50,934 bases of DNA from Phaeoceros laevis. Lineage: Eukaryota > Anthocerotophyta > Anthocerotopsida > Notothyladales. Positions 1 to 11,216 of this stretch are shown in pieces (within the stretch, counting starts at the first letter, position 1; each line of letters starts with the position of its first letter). The stretch lies in NCBI GenBank assembly GCA_049999765.1, contig JBNGIQ010009337.1, positions 149,384 to 200,317 of the forward strand. Reading direction: 5' to 3'. The notes below the pieces were generated by a model that had not been told where the DNA came from, ran no database searches, and saw only the letters and a program-made list of their open reading frames with translations. The translations under genes and the position numbers were made by a program.

Positions 1-1227
1 GAAATTACAACAAAAACGCACACTCTACTTCCGCATTCGGCCTTACATAGACGTAGCCGGGCCTGCCACGTGGGCCGGAAATCAGCTACGGTACCGGGCC
101 TATCCGGCTGGCCGGATCTCGGCCAACCATTCCCTAACAGCCTAACCCGGGTTGGGTAACTAACCCGTCTTCCAGGTCCAAACTGACCTGGGCAAAAAGC
201 CTAACTGTCGCGCCTTTAACCAACTGTCTTAACCACTATTCCCACACGGAACTAGGGCCGTCAGCATGCATCGCCGGTAACACGCCACATACGTTTTAGG
301 GTCTTAGAGATCATGATGTTTTAGGGTCTTAGAGAACATGTTCTCTAAGACCCTAAAACATCATGATCTCTAAGACCCTAAAACGTCATGTTCTCTAAGA
401 CCCTAAAACATAAACGAAAATTTATATGGGAACTTGCAAGTTTAGAGAGGGCACATGTACAGCAGTTGAAATGGAAGGGCAAAACGACTAGACCAGCACA
501 AACCTGGCAAATTAATTTGGACAAATAGGTGCCAAGGCTGGTGTTTCGTAATCCTGACAGGCAATGAGACAATGGCGTACCTGAAACCTACAGTCCTGGA
601 GGAGACGAGAGACTCATTTTGTCCCGCGTCAGCTCTTGTGCAAGTGACACTCGAACAACAAAAGCAGAAACTTGTTTTCCAGCTTTGAATACCATCTTCT
701 CAGGATTGACAAACCAGCTTCTCAGGGTTGACACTGGTCCGAGGAATGTGAAGAACTTGCGCACACGTGTTGAGAGAGTCACCACTCGCTGCAATAATTT
801 TCATATCCCATCCCACCCTGGGTAGCTAGCAGGCTGCCCTGTTTCCTGAAGCGCTCATTTGAAAGCCTCTAATATGGTTAACGTTGTGCAGAAGCCGAGC
901 CATACTAGTATATATGTGCCAACGAGCAGCATTCAGTCAGTCTGGAAGTCCTCTGGTTCCCCTTTTCAGGGCTATTGGGCCCAGAGACCTGTGGTGGTGC
1001 AAGTGCTGTAAGTACAGCTCGATTGTGTGGAGTTGTGGATTGTTTGTGAAGTTTTTAGGTTTGTGTGTTGGAACCCACCCACCCGGGCAGGGCTCTAGCT
1101 GCGCATGCCTGTGAACGTTGTTACAAACTTGTGCAGATTCCGCGAGATGTAGAGGACTTCCGGGCAGGCAGTCCAGGAGAACACCGCATTGCTGTCCAGC
1201 AACAGCCTTCCAATTGGAGTTGAAAAC
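1..1227. other. Intergenic region with palindrome and putative upstream promoter
   Basis: No convincing coding sequence was found here. The stretch holds the 96-bp palindrome at 291-386 (listed separately). A TATA-like TATATAT lies at 909-915. A possible 5'-UTR intron for the next gene runs 1008-1136, with GTAAGT donor and a GTGCAG acceptor. Short open frames on both strands at 378-825 lack family motifs and overlap each other, so I do not call them. A minimal AUG-stop (ATGTAG) lies at 1147-1152, upstream of the ATG at 1228. The promoter reading is inference from position. Confidence 0.4.
291..386. repeat. Perfect 96-bp palindrome built from 25-bp units
   Basis: Positions 291-338 are the exact reverse complement of 339-386, with no loop. 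The arms consist of a 25-bp unit whose core reads TCTCTAAGACCCTAAAAC. That core starts at 342, 367 and 392 in direct orientation, and its complement occurs twice in the left arm ending at 310 and 335. A fifth, partial copy continues just past the palindrome. Every unit contains CCCTAAA/TTTAGGG, the plant telomere heptamer. It could be a foldback element or a rearranged tandem repeat; I see no transposase. Confidence 0.9.
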
Positions 1228-1932
1228 ATGGAGTGCCCGCCCGTTCCAGTCTACGAGTCCTGCTTCGCTGAAGCGCTTCCAGGTCTGGGAGTGGAGGTGT
1301 CAGCTGCACTGTACAGGGCGTTGGAAGGACAAGGGTACCTGGATGGTGCAATGACCAAGGCGGAGTATGACGATTGGGAGTGGTGGCACTTCTTGGATAG
1401 CCTACATATGCTGCGTGATGGGAGCAGATGGGCTGACCCAGTTGCTGAAGAGCTCTATGTCAGTTACGCCTTCCATGTGGTGAGTGCCAGAGCTGTAGAG
1501 ATGTTGGATTGGCTTAGCCTAGCACTGGCCATGAATTCATGGAGCAGCAGTGAAATCATACGGGGCCAGGCCGAGGCCCTGGGTACGTAGCTGCCTGCTA
1601 GCACAGGGTCTTGAAACCAGAGTCGTGAGTTCAAGCTGCCGACTTCCCGCGGGGCAGGCAGCCAAGCCAGTTCACGGACCCAAGGCCATGCCAGCCAGCA
1701 GGCCCAGCAGCCAGCTGCCTCAATCCTGTCCTTCCTCATCATCACCACAGCTCACCACCGCCATATGCATGCATACAACCTGCAGGAGGCCCAAAGCAAG
1801 CTTCATATATGCTGCTACCTCATCGCGCCGTTGTGTGTAGCGCACGAATTCGAAGCTATGGACGGGCCGGAAACCGTGGCATTTTGGTGTCGGAGGCTCC
1901 GCTTGCCAACTAAAATGCCCGTGTTATTTTAG
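1228..1932 (+). CDS. Unrecognised two-exon protein, about 178 residues
   Basis: The proposed exons are 1228-1582 and 1751-1932. The intron has a GTACGT donor at 1583 and a CCACAG acceptor ending at 1750, and phase is kept (phase 1). Unspliced, the frame stops inside the donor at 1588-1590. The ATG at 1228 has a good context (AACATGG). The product starts MECPPVPVYE, is acidic and Trp-rich early (residues around DDWEWWHFLDSL), and then looks helical. The second exon encodes a hydrophobic Cys-containing stretch (LHICCYLIAPLCVA) and ends RLPTKMPVLF. I recognise no family. An AATAAA lies at 2065-2070, after the stop. A TATA-like box and a possible 5'-UTR intron lie upstream. It could be a lineage-specific gene or a chance open frame. 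Confidence 0.42.
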
Positions 1933-2630
1933 TTACTTTGGTATCGGGAGTCGGGACTGCCAGCAAAATGCAGTGTACCGAACGCTGTACGCAACACACT
2001 GGCTGTCAACTTGTCAATGGCACGGCGATCCGGTAGTAAAGAAAAAGCAGTCATCAGCTTCGATAATAAAACAATATGGTCACCGGCTGAACTTCACACG
2101 TAAGCATGAACACGTCGGATTGTGCCGTCGTCTCTCACAGCCGTTCGCAACCATGGCCAGTGTTGTGCCTGCAGAGAGTTTCATGGCCAGGGGTCTCCGT
2201 GCCCGTTTCAAGTCGTCCATGTCATTGCTTAGTAGCCGCTGAGATGGATGCAGGACCTGAAGGAGTTCAATTGCAAATCCCTCTCAAGACACATTCCAGG
2301 CTAGCTAGCCGGCCAGGTACTCTGCTCGCGTTTCTCAAATGCTGCATCTTGCCTGTTGGATCCCGCACAAAAGGGGGTGTATTAGCTGGAAGTGCCTTGA
2401 AAAGGCCTTAAGCACAAAGGGCTACAAGGATTGAAAACTCGGTCTGCACTTTGTGCGAAGCAATCTGAGTAAATGCAGTACATTTAGGGTTTTGGTATCT
2501 GTCATTTTGTTGGTGTCCTTTCGGGATTGTGGACTTGGGATCTGCTTGCAGCTGTACCAACTGCGGTTTGTCCTTTGGGTTGCAGAACCTACGATATTTT
2601 GAGGTCCCAGAACAGCAGTATTTGTGGAAG
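1933..2630. other. Intergenic / untranslated DNA between unknown gene and HIG1 gene
   Basis: This stretch holds the likely 3' UTR of the upstream gene, with AATAAA at 2065-2070, and the likely 5' leader of the HIG1 gene. An open frame continues upstream of the HIG1 ATG and follows a TTGGGTTGCAG acceptor-like site, so a 5' exon may end in this stretch. No other motif was seen. Confidence 0.4.
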
Positions 2631-3183
2631 ATGGAGGAAGACGACATGTTTGCAGCCAAGGATCATCGAAACCCTCTTGTTCCAATTGGTATCGTTCTTG
2701 CGGTGCCTGGTTTTCTTGTTTCGATAGCTTCCAGCTGGAGCACTGTGTCGATTGTCTGTGGTCTGAAGGACGGCTCTGGTCCTTGAAGGTATCTTCAAGG
2801 CCGCGGGAGAGAGGTTTCGGTTAAGAGGTGTTTTCATGCGTAGACATGTTGTCTGCTTTCGTCACTTGTGCCCTGATGCACATGAGTCTTAGGGTTCACT
2901 ACTGGATCTGAGAATGTAGTAGGATTTCCAGTCGGTAAGAGGACCCCCATGAAGGTCACCTCCTTACCGACCTGGATGGTTTGTGTTCGTTGCAGGATAA
3001 CTTCTGAAGCCCTTGTCGTATGTTTGAGCAGGTGCACTAGCTACTGCGGGAGTTCTCCTTGCAGGTCTGTATTCCTTCAAGCAGGGAAACAGCAACCGTA
3101 GCCAAGCCCTGATGAGAGCCCGAGTGGTTTTCCAGGCTGCAACTGTTGCACTTATGGTGGCATCTGTTCAGGCCAACAAATGA
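2631..3183 (+). CDS. HIG1-domain mitochondrial inner membrane protein (HIGD/RCF1 type)
   Basis: Exons are 2631-2688 and 3032-3183, with a phase-1 GT-AG intron of 343 bp splitting the Gly codon of the family motif. The product has 69 residues. It begins MEEDDMFAAKDHRNPLVPIG, then two short hydrophobic helices around TAGVLLAGLYSF and VVFQAATVALMVASV, joined by the conserved KQGNSNRSQALMRAR loop. The NPLVPIG and GNS...Q.LMRARV motifs define HIG1 proteins. In yeast and animals these stabilise cytochrome c oxidase and respiratory supercomplexes; plants have short hypoxia-responsive members. That role here is inferred from family membership. An in-frame open stretch continues upstream, so an N-terminal extension is possible. 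Exon 2 is too short to stand out as an ORF. Confidence 0.88.
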
Positions 3184-3913
3184 GCACACGCTTTTTATGT
3201 GCTCCAGCTGACTGGTTGTATCTTAGCTTAACAATCCCTGGATGGAATCCTGTTTGCTACGTGTGCTGCCAGTTCTGGAAACTGCCCTGGGTAGTTTTGG
3301 AAGGTCCTGAATGTTGTAGTCACAGATGCAGGAGGCAGGAGATTGACTGCTAAAATTGAAACTCGTCAGCGATTCTTTGACTGCACTGCACGTCCTGAGT
3401 GAAAAAATGTATGGAAAGTATAGATGCATTCATTGTTGTTCTCGTCGAGATTTCTTGGAGGCACTGGCGAATATGACCCCACTTCCAGACGACTGGACGC
3501 TGGGCCAAGCGAAGTTGCCACAGACGAGACGGCTGAGGGCACCGGCCGTCCTCGCCTTTCTGACAGCCAGCGGAACTGCCTTTGGAGGCTGATGCTCCGC
3601 TTGGGTCTGCACCCAGTTCTGCTCGTAATTTCGCACGTTTTTGGCCTCCACAGAGCCTAGGCGTAGTTACCCGGTCGGTAGATCATGTGAACCCTAAGAA
3701 CTAGCTGGCCAGAAGGGCGTCTTCCGCAAGCATACCTCTGGGTCGCGCTGCGTTGCGTCGCTCCCCAATAGTTGCTGCGCTTTTTCTGACCCTGGTATGA
3801 GCTCGCTGTTGCAACACAACAGGGTTTTGCTCGCAGATTGCGAGGCGTTAGGTTTGTGCAAAGCAAGGGCGGGCAGGAAGTAGGCAGCATAAAGGAGGAA
3901 ATCAAAGCTCAAT
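3184..3913. other. Intergenic region upstream of SEC15
   Basis: This 0.7 kb should contain the HIG1 3' UTR and the SEC15 promoter and leader. Short open frames on both strands here carry no recognisable domain. I saw no repeat or RNA gene. Confidence 0.4.
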
Positions 3914-6307
3914 GTGATGGACATGATGATCAAAGGGAAGCGGGGCGCCGGCCCCACAGAGAATGGAGAGAAGGGAGATGGCGGGCCGGTTGGAGTAGAT
4001 GACTCAGCCTTAGCTTCGGCCATTGCAAACGGTGAAGATCTAGGGCCTTTGGTGAGGAACGCCTTTGAAAGTGGCAAGCCTGAGACGCTGGTGCACCAGC
4101 TGCGCAATTTCGCCAAGAAGAGAGAGCTGGAAATTGAAGACCTGTGCAAGCTCCACTATGAGGAGTTTATTCATGCTGTGGATGAGCTTCGCTATGTTCT
4201 TGTGGACGCTGATGAGCTCAAGAACGGCTTGTCCAAGGAGAATTCACAGATGCAGGATGTTGGTAGTGGTCTTTTGCAGAAAATGGACGAGCTAATTGAA
4301 TCTCACGGGATCAAGAGGAATTTGACCAAGGCAATTGATGCCTTGAAGATCTGCACAACGGTGGCCGAGCTTTGTGTCAAGGTGAATGACTTCATTGCTA
4401 CGGATAGCTACTACCCCGCTCTCAAGACGATTGACGTTTTGGAAAGAGATTATTTGCATCAAGTGCCAGCAAGAGCTCTGCGGGTTCTTCTGGAGCGACA
4501 GATTCCGGTATGTAGGGGTCACATCGAGAGGCGTGTGAACGTGGAGTTCAATGATTGGCTGGTGCAAATCAGAACCGTGTCCCGGGAAGTTGGTCAGCTG
4601 GCGATTGGCCAGGCCTCCTCAGCTCGTCAACGCGAGGAGGGACTGAGGGGCAAACAGAGGCAGGCGGAAGAACAGAGTCGCTCGGGAGCCAAAGAACTTG
4701 CTTACATGCTGGAAATGGAAGATATTGATGAGGATGATGCTCTCCTTAAGTTCGACCTGACGCCCGTGTATAGGTCTCACTATATTAACACATGTTTGGG
4801 CCTTCAAGAGCAATTCAAGGAGTACTACTACAAAAATCGGCAACTGCAGTTGAGCTCAGATCTACAGATCTCGTCAGCTCAGTCCTTCTTGGAATCTCAT
4901 CAGACATACTTTGCTCAGCTTGCTGGCTTCTTTATTGTGGAGGACCGGGTTCTCAGGTCTGCTGGTGGACTTATTTCTGGCATCCGGGTTGAGAGTCTCT
5001 GGGAGACGGCTATCAGCCGTATGAAGAGTGTCTTGGAGGAACAGTTCTCCCGTATGCAGACTGCTAACCATCTTCTCCTTGTCAAGGACTACGTGAGTTT
5101 GGTGGGTGCCACTCTCAGGAGGTATGGATATCAAGTTAGTCCTTTGTTGGATGTTCTAGACACTATGCGTGACAAGTATCACGAGATTCTTCTCAATGAT
5201 AACAAGCGCCAAATAAACGAGGTGCTAGCAAATGAGAAGTTTGAACAGATGGTAATGCGCAAGGAATATGAGTACAATATGAATGTCCTTGCTTTCCACC
5301 TCCAAACTGTCGACACCATGCCTGCATTCCCATATGTTGCTCCATTTTCGGGATCTGTGCCAGACTGCTGCAGGATTGTCAGAGCATTTGTCGAGGATTC
5401 TGTCAGCTTTCTATCTTATGGGGGGCATATGGACTATTATGATCTTGTGAAGAAGTATCTGGATAAATTACTCATCAGTGTACTCAATGAGGCATTGTTG
5501 AGGTTGATACGCAATCCTAATCTTGGTGTATCAAATGCAATGCAGATTGCTGCCAACATGACTGTCCTTGAAAGAGCATGTACCTTTTTTGCAGGGCATG
5601 CTGGCAAGCTGTGTGGAGTGCCCATGCGTTTGGTTGAGGGTCCGCATGGTGCCTTGGGAGCCAGAACTGCTCTCAGGGAGTCGCAGGCTGTGGCTCATGA
5701 GCTCATGGTAAAGCTTGTCAAGACCAAGGTGGATGAATATATGGCTCTCACTGAGCACATCAACTGGACCCCGGATGATCTGCCCTCCGCAGGCAATGAC
5801 TATCTGAATGAGCTGATTATTTACCTTGAGACCCTTGCAGAAACGGCCCAGGCTATTCTACCTGTGGATGCTTTCGAGAAAGTGATAAGTGGTGTGCTCA
5901 AGCACATCTCCGACTCCATTGTTCATACCTTTCTTAGTGATGCTGTCAAACGCTTCAACATCAATGCTGTGATGGGTATAGATGCTGACCTAAGGGTTCT
6001 GGAATCCTTTGCTGATGAGAAGCATCAAAGCAGTGGGTTAGACAAAATTCCAGGAGCTACAAACTTGAAGCAATGCTTGGCTGAGGCTCGCCAGTTGGTC
6101 ACCCTGCTCCTTGGCAACCAACCGGAGCTGTACCTCAATCCTGTTGTTAGGGAGAAGAGTTACAATGCGCTAGATTTCAGAAAAGTTATTTTGGTTGCTG
6201 AGAAGTATAGGGATCTACCTGAGAAGCTTTTTGGCGGGCGATCTCGACAGGCTGGGAAGAAGAAGTCTCTTGATGCACTTATAAGAAGGCTGAGAGAGCT
6301 TGCATAG
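3914..6307 (+). CDS. SEC15: Exocyst complex component SEC15
   Basis: An uninterrupted 797-residue frame covers the whole plant SEC15 length. SEC15 is a subunit of the octameric exocyst, which tethers secretory vesicles to the plasma membrane, and in other eukaryotes it binds Rab GTPases. Family segments are visible: ELRYVLVDADELKNGLSKEN in the N-terminal coiled-coil region (about residues 90-110), YYPALKTIDVLERDYL (about 165-180), HQTYFAQLAGFFIVEDRVLR (about 330-350) and the helical C-terminal domain with INAVMGIDADLRVLESFAD (about 680-700). It ends KKKSLDALIRRLRELA. The gene is intronless, as plant SEC15 genes often are. The start has several clustered Met codons (MMDMM), so the exact initiator could shift by a few residues. 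Confidence 0.96.
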   Translation: MMDMMIKGKRGAGPTENGEKGDGGPVGVDDSALASAIANGEDLGPLVRNAFESGKPETLVHQLRNFAKKRELEIEDLCKLHYEEFIHAVDELRYVLVDADELKNGLSKENSQMQDVGSGLLQKMDELIESHGIKRNLTKAIDALKICTTVAELCVKVNDFIATDSYYPALKTIDVLERDYLHQVPARALRVLLERQIPVCRGHIERRVNVEFNDWLVQIRTVSREVGQLAIGQASSARQREEGLRGKQRQAEEQSRSGAKELAYMLEMEDIDEDDALLKFDLTPVYRSHYINTCLGLQEQFKEYYYKNRQLQLSSDLQISSAQSFLESHQTYFAQLAGFFIVEDRVLRSAGGLISGIRVESLWETAISRMKSVLEEQFSRMQTANHLLLVKDYVSLVGATLRRYGYQVSPLLDVLDTMRDKYHEILLNDNKRQINEVLANEKFEQMVMRKEYEYNMNVLAFHLQTVDTMPAFPYVAPFSGSVPDCCRIVRAFVEDSVSFLSYGGHMDYYDLVKKYLDKLLISVLNEALLRLIRNPNLGVSNAMQIAANMTVLERACTFFAGHAGKLCGVPMRLVEGPHGALGARTALRESQAVAHELMVKLVKTKVDEYMALTEHINWTPDDLPSAGNDYLNELIIYLETLAETAQAILPVDAFEKVISGVLKHISDSIVHTFLSDAVKRFNINAVMGIDADLRVLESFADEKHQSSGLDKIPGATNLKQCLAEARQLVTLLLGNQPELYLNPVVREKSYNALDFRKVILVAEKYRDLPEKLFGGRSRQAGKKKSLDALIRRLRELA

Positions 6308-8427
6308 CTGCTGGGCAATGGAATGCGAAGTAGTATGGCTTATCGCCCTTGTTTTGCTGGAAGATGGTCCAAGCCTAGGTCTCTGCGCACGGTCTAATCA
6401 GGCAGACTCGAAACTTCTGCATGATAGTAAGCAAGGCTCAGTCGGGGGACGGTTGGTAACATTCAAGTTGCAATTCTTCACTCCAAATGAGTGTATTCCG
6501 TAAACATGGAGGATGCCGCTCGGGTTGGACTCCATAACGATCCTCTATTAGCAGAGGTAGCATTGTCCAAGTTCAAGACCCCGTCTGAGAAAAGTCGGCA
6601 TCTATATCAACATGGTTTTGATCCGCTGGCGGTCCCCTGAAAGCTGGTGTGATCTGCATCACCCAGAAGTCTAATCAAAGACAAGGTTCAAACAGGATGC
6701 AGATGCTGCATACCTGCTGTGTAGATATTGAACATCTAGTCATTCTCAGGCTGTGCAGCACCGAAGTTATGAGTACGTAGACATCACATAGATCATTGGT
6801 GCAAATCCAATTTGAGAAAAAACATGTGGCATAGTGAAGGGAGATTCTCCAAATTTTCTGTAGTTTGGCAGCAGTTAACATGTTTAGGACGGTCCTTCGG
6901 TTGCAACTGTACTGCAACGACTTGTGCCAGCTTTATCAAGCTGGTGTATGGTAGTTTGCACGCAGTAACATGATGTTTGCGGCGTTCCTGTTGGAGTTCC
7001 ACGAACCGCTGGCTTAATCACGTAAGTAACCGGAGTACTAGGTGAGGAAAATTCCAAGTTAATTGCCTGTCCATAATACATACGTCTAGAAGTCCATATG
7101 TTTTCAATTGTCGTAAGTGCCTGGGCTTTTTAAGTTGCACGGATTAAAAACCCTGCACAGCGAGATGGCCTGTCAAAACATTTTTTGACAAAACGTAAAA
7201 TGGCACCTGGTTCCGGAGATTCCACGATTGCAGATTTAGAGGAATGGCGGAAGATTGTGGCCAGCTGTAGGAGAGCCGCTTAGGGCCATGACAATCCTAG
7301 GTGCTGCATTATTGGAGGCACTAGGGTTTTTGGTAGGTTTCGACTACTTATAGTGGAGACCAAGCTTGGTTCGATTGTTCGATTGGCGGTGATTTGAAGG
7401 TGTGGTCCATTTTCTACCTGAAGCACCTGCCCCTGTGTGTCTGAGCAAGAGTCTGGAGGAGGCGTATTGGAGGCTTGTGGATGCCTGCTGGCGTTAATTG
7501 TCGCGCTGCCCGAGCCCTCAAGGACCTCCGGTTGAGTTTTGGATGCGGTTCTGTTGTCACTGACCTGCACTTGTGATTCACTTCCAATGCAGGGCCTGAC
7601 CTCCCTACTGCTGAATATTCTGCTGCCGGGCGGTAACCGAGAGGGCCTGTTTGCCCCGTGCCTTGGCGTTAAAAGTGCTGTCCTTAGTCATGCTCTGTCC
7701 TCCTCAAGCCTCCACTCAGAGGCATTGTTTGCCCCCTATCAACTGTTCCATCAAACTAAGAGAGGGTTCTCACGATTCTGTTGGCATCTTTGCTTTGCTT
7801 CTCCCTAGCCGCATAGTCGTGCAGGAACCGCAGTTACTTAGTGAGCATTTTCAGGCCCAGCTTCTCTCATTTCACCATTAAACCATCACGGTGTATTCAT
7901 AAGTTTCTAACGTGGTTAGTGAAAATCAGAGTCACCCTATCTTTTGTCCGAAAACTATGGTTCAAATATTCTAGTTTTCCGCAACACCTATATCATATAG
8001 ATAGATGCCCTTACTGCACCATGTACCGCTATGTTCCTGAAATTGTGGTTCCTGACGCCTCAAATACCAATGTTTTTTGGACTTGCTTGCCAGAACACGG
8101 GGATCAGTAGCAGATCATTTGGAGGCACTCACAATGGCAAAGCTGGGTAGTCCCCTACCCACCGTTCACTGGTCTCGATCACCTGAGAACGGCGGTGAAT
8201 TTGCATTATATTATGATACACACGTCAAGGGAAGCTGGGAGTATTGATGAGTTCACTATACAAAAAGCTATTGCCTACGGTACAGCGTTCTATGAAGGAT
8301 GACTACGGAGAACCCTGCAACAAAACCTCTGTCCGATTATGAGTGCATGGTCAAACTCAAGAATGAAGAGCTCAAGGGACATGCATGCAAGGTTAGGACG
8401 TTGCAGATGGAATGGAAGGCTTTCCTC
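6308..8427. other. 2.1-kb intergenic region, no assigned gene
   Basis: This lies between the convergent 3' ends of SEC15 and the VIL gene. Open frames are all under about 100 codons, overlap on both strands and show no motif. A 27-codon frame starting at ATG 7200 is plausible as an exon but has no recognisable continuation. No RNA gene or clear mobile element was seen. Confidence 0.4.
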
Positions 8428-11216
8428 TTAAGCAGCGCCAGCCCCAACTTGACTTAAGTCCAACCTTGGTTTCTTGGAAGTGGTAACCTCTTCATAGGTA
8501 TCAATAAACTGTCCTGCTAATTGTTCAGGGTCATCACCTAGGGTGTCTATGAAGACATTTACCTCTTCCTTGTCTGCTGCTGTGGCCCTCCTACTAAGCC
8601 AAGTAAGAAAGGCTTTGCGGAACTCAGAAGGCAAATGCCCTTGCTTCTCCAGCATGCGTATCACCTTAACACACCTTTCGAATGAATGGCCTAAGCATGT
8701 CAGTCCCTGAGGCTCTAGGAGGGGCGGCTTGCTACTGACGTGCTCCTGCTTGAGATCTTTACCCAGCTCCTCTTTCCTTACAGTAGCTTTATCAGCTCTA
8801 CTGAGGCCACTTTTCTCCCTGTCTGGATCGGGGTATTCCAACTTCACTTCTGTCTTTTGATCCACTGAATTTAGAGATCCTGGTGGGAGCGTTTCCTTCT
8901 TAGTTTCACTGCCTCCGCCAACTTGGTCGCTAACTTCCGCGGGAGCAGCTGCTGCACATTTCTGATCACTCTCAGCTTTAACATCGTCTACAATGTGAAG
9001 ATCTGGTTCTGCTTCAGCACTGTCTTCGATCTTCATCTCACTATCTATTTCTTCTGGCAGACTTGCATCTGTGGCTGGAACCTCTTCTATGTCCATCACA
9101 GCTTGTTCACCACCTTCTGATGCGGAAGCAGATTCCTCAGCGTCCTTCACATGTGGCTCCTGTGGCTGACCTGGGTCAGCATCACTGACTTCAGGTTTAT
9201 GAACCTCATCCTGTCTAGATGATACTGGTGGAGTTTCCGCTGGTAGTTGACAACTACTATGTGTGACAGAGGATGCCCCATGAGAATTTCCAAATCCAAC
9301 CTGCTCACCTTCAGAGTTAGGAGGGGATAAGACTTTACTTCGGGGGCCATGATCATGCAAGTCTGCCTCAACGGAAATGGTCTCTCCATCTGCACGTGCC
9401 CCGTTCTGCACACTGCCGGCTTGCCCACTCGTATCATCAGCAACTCCCTGTACTGCATCGTTTTTGGCTTGAGGAGGCTCTTGATTTGATAGTTGTAACC
9501 CCTGGTCTTCTAGTGCTGAAGTTGGCACATATCTCTGCTCCTCCTGGTTGTCCTCCAGGGCCACCGCCACTGTGCTCCTTGGCTCAGGGGTGCTCCTTGG
9601 CTCAGGAGTGCTCCCTTTGACCTCCCCAACACCAACCACCTTCTCATTGATAAAAGCAAGCAGCTTGAACACGTACTCTGTGCCCTCATCCAAGTTGTGG
9701 GCTATTGCCCTCCGTTCGGAGCTCTTGAAGGTGCAATTTGGGCTGGCTGTGAAGTTCAATTCACCGGTTTTACAAATCCAGATTTTGAACTCAGATATCA
9801 GCCCCTCTATAACGGGGTCCCCTACTTTCCAGCTGATCGTGATCGAGTTGGTTTTGACAGCTTTGACTCGCAAGTCGAGGGGTTGACCGGTGACCCTTTC
9901 TGTAGGACAAGCAGTTACAGAAGGAAACACATAAAGAGCAGTGAAAGGAGATACAAAAAAATAGGTCTACAAAAGGACTGACGGCCAGAAACCAGAGAGA
10001 GCACCATACCTTCGGGCTGGCACTGCGGATACTTCTCGGCACTCTGTAACTGCCGGTAGACTAATTGCAGCGCATAGTCAATGCACAGGGTGATCTCGTC
10101 CCAGACATCGTTCTTCAGCCTCGTCACACAGCTCCTACTGGCATTAGCTGCAGCCGATTCAAGAGGCCCTACTTCATTTTCTAGGGTTCGAACTGCTTGC
10201 GACACTAGTGATTGCAACTCCTTGTGACGCTCGGAACCAACCAGAATACGGTCAGCCAAGGACAGTCGGTGGCAGACGGTGTCTACGCGCCTGGCTTCCT
10301 TGGCCTTCTCGAGCTGCTTCTTGCAAGTCCTGCAGACAGACAAAAAAGTGCAAAAGGTGATCAAGCTCAGCCTCGTCCCTGAACAGAAAAACAGCCAGCA
10401 ACAGGACACTACAAAATCATATGGTCTCCCAAAGATGCATGCATCCTGAGAGGATAGCACCCTGCCGCAAATGGAGGGCCGTACAACATGCGGAGAGAGC
10501 GTGTAAAGTTGAGGGGTAGCCTACACAAACAAGTTGGTGATGTGTCCACACATAGGACAACTGTACGAGCCATCAAGCTTCCAGGGAGAACCCTCCTCCG
10601 CACTCACACCAGCAAGTTGCGCCCTGATAGCGCAATCCAGGTGGCTGGTGTAACCGCACCGACGGTGATCAACAGTCGAGTCGTCTCCACACACCACCCA
10701 GAGACTGGGATCCTTGTTCTCGTCAAATTTGCGGCAAATGCAGCAAGAGCAGCGCCTGCAGAAACTCTCGTCTGGCTTCACCGGAGCCCGACAAGCCACG
10801 TTCCTGCACACCAGGGTGCGGCCCTGGAATTCCCCAGGTGGCTGCCCCACCAGGGGCGCTAGCGGCGCGATTTTTGCGCGCTTCCGGGGCAGCTGGCTCT
10901 CAGCCAACGCCCTATGGATAATGGGAACTTGATGCAGCGCTGCGAGATCCGCCTTGAGAGGAATGCCTCGGTTGAAGGCGGCAGCCTTGAGCAACTGCTC
11001 CGTCAATTTCCTCTTCGACTGCCCCAGGTATGCCTTCTGGATGCCCGTCTCCTCGCACAGCAGCGTTATGAGTTGCTTGCACTGCATAGACAGGAGCTTC
11101 TCAAGGCTCTCGGCATCCCCACAAGTTGCCTCCAAAACGAGATCCCTCGTCTCCCCCAATGTCATGTTGCTGGAGTCATTGGCCAGCACGCTCACCTCCG
11201 TAGCCGCCGCCCCCAT
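8428..11216 (-). CDS. VEL/VIN3-like (VIL) PHD-finger Polycomb accessory protein
   Basis: Exons on the minus strand are 11216-10525, 10329-10010 and 9899-8428, with consistent phases (2, then 1), giving 827 residues. Exon 1 carries the Cys-rich PHD module: CRNVACRAPVKPDESFC, CSCCICRKFDENKDPSLWV and YSCPMCG (about residues 145-225). Exon 2 has the helical stretch KKQLEKAKEARRVDTVCHRL after the PHD. Exon 3 opens with a fibronectin type III domain (ITISWKVGD...YVFKLLAF). It then has a long acidic disordered region with an imperfect STPEPRS repeat. The C-terminal VEL/VID domain follows (CVKVIRMLEKQGHLPSEFRK...). VEL proteins act with PRC2 to silence chromatin through H3K27me3, and the VEL domain polymerises; this is family knowledge. 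The ATG at 11216 is the best start because an upstream Met lacks family sequence. Confidence 0.93.

Noticed and set aside
7200-7286. 27-codon frame beginning MAPGSGDSTIADLEEW
   Set aside because: It looks protein-like and has a fair start context, but ends quickly and no phase-matched next exon was found.
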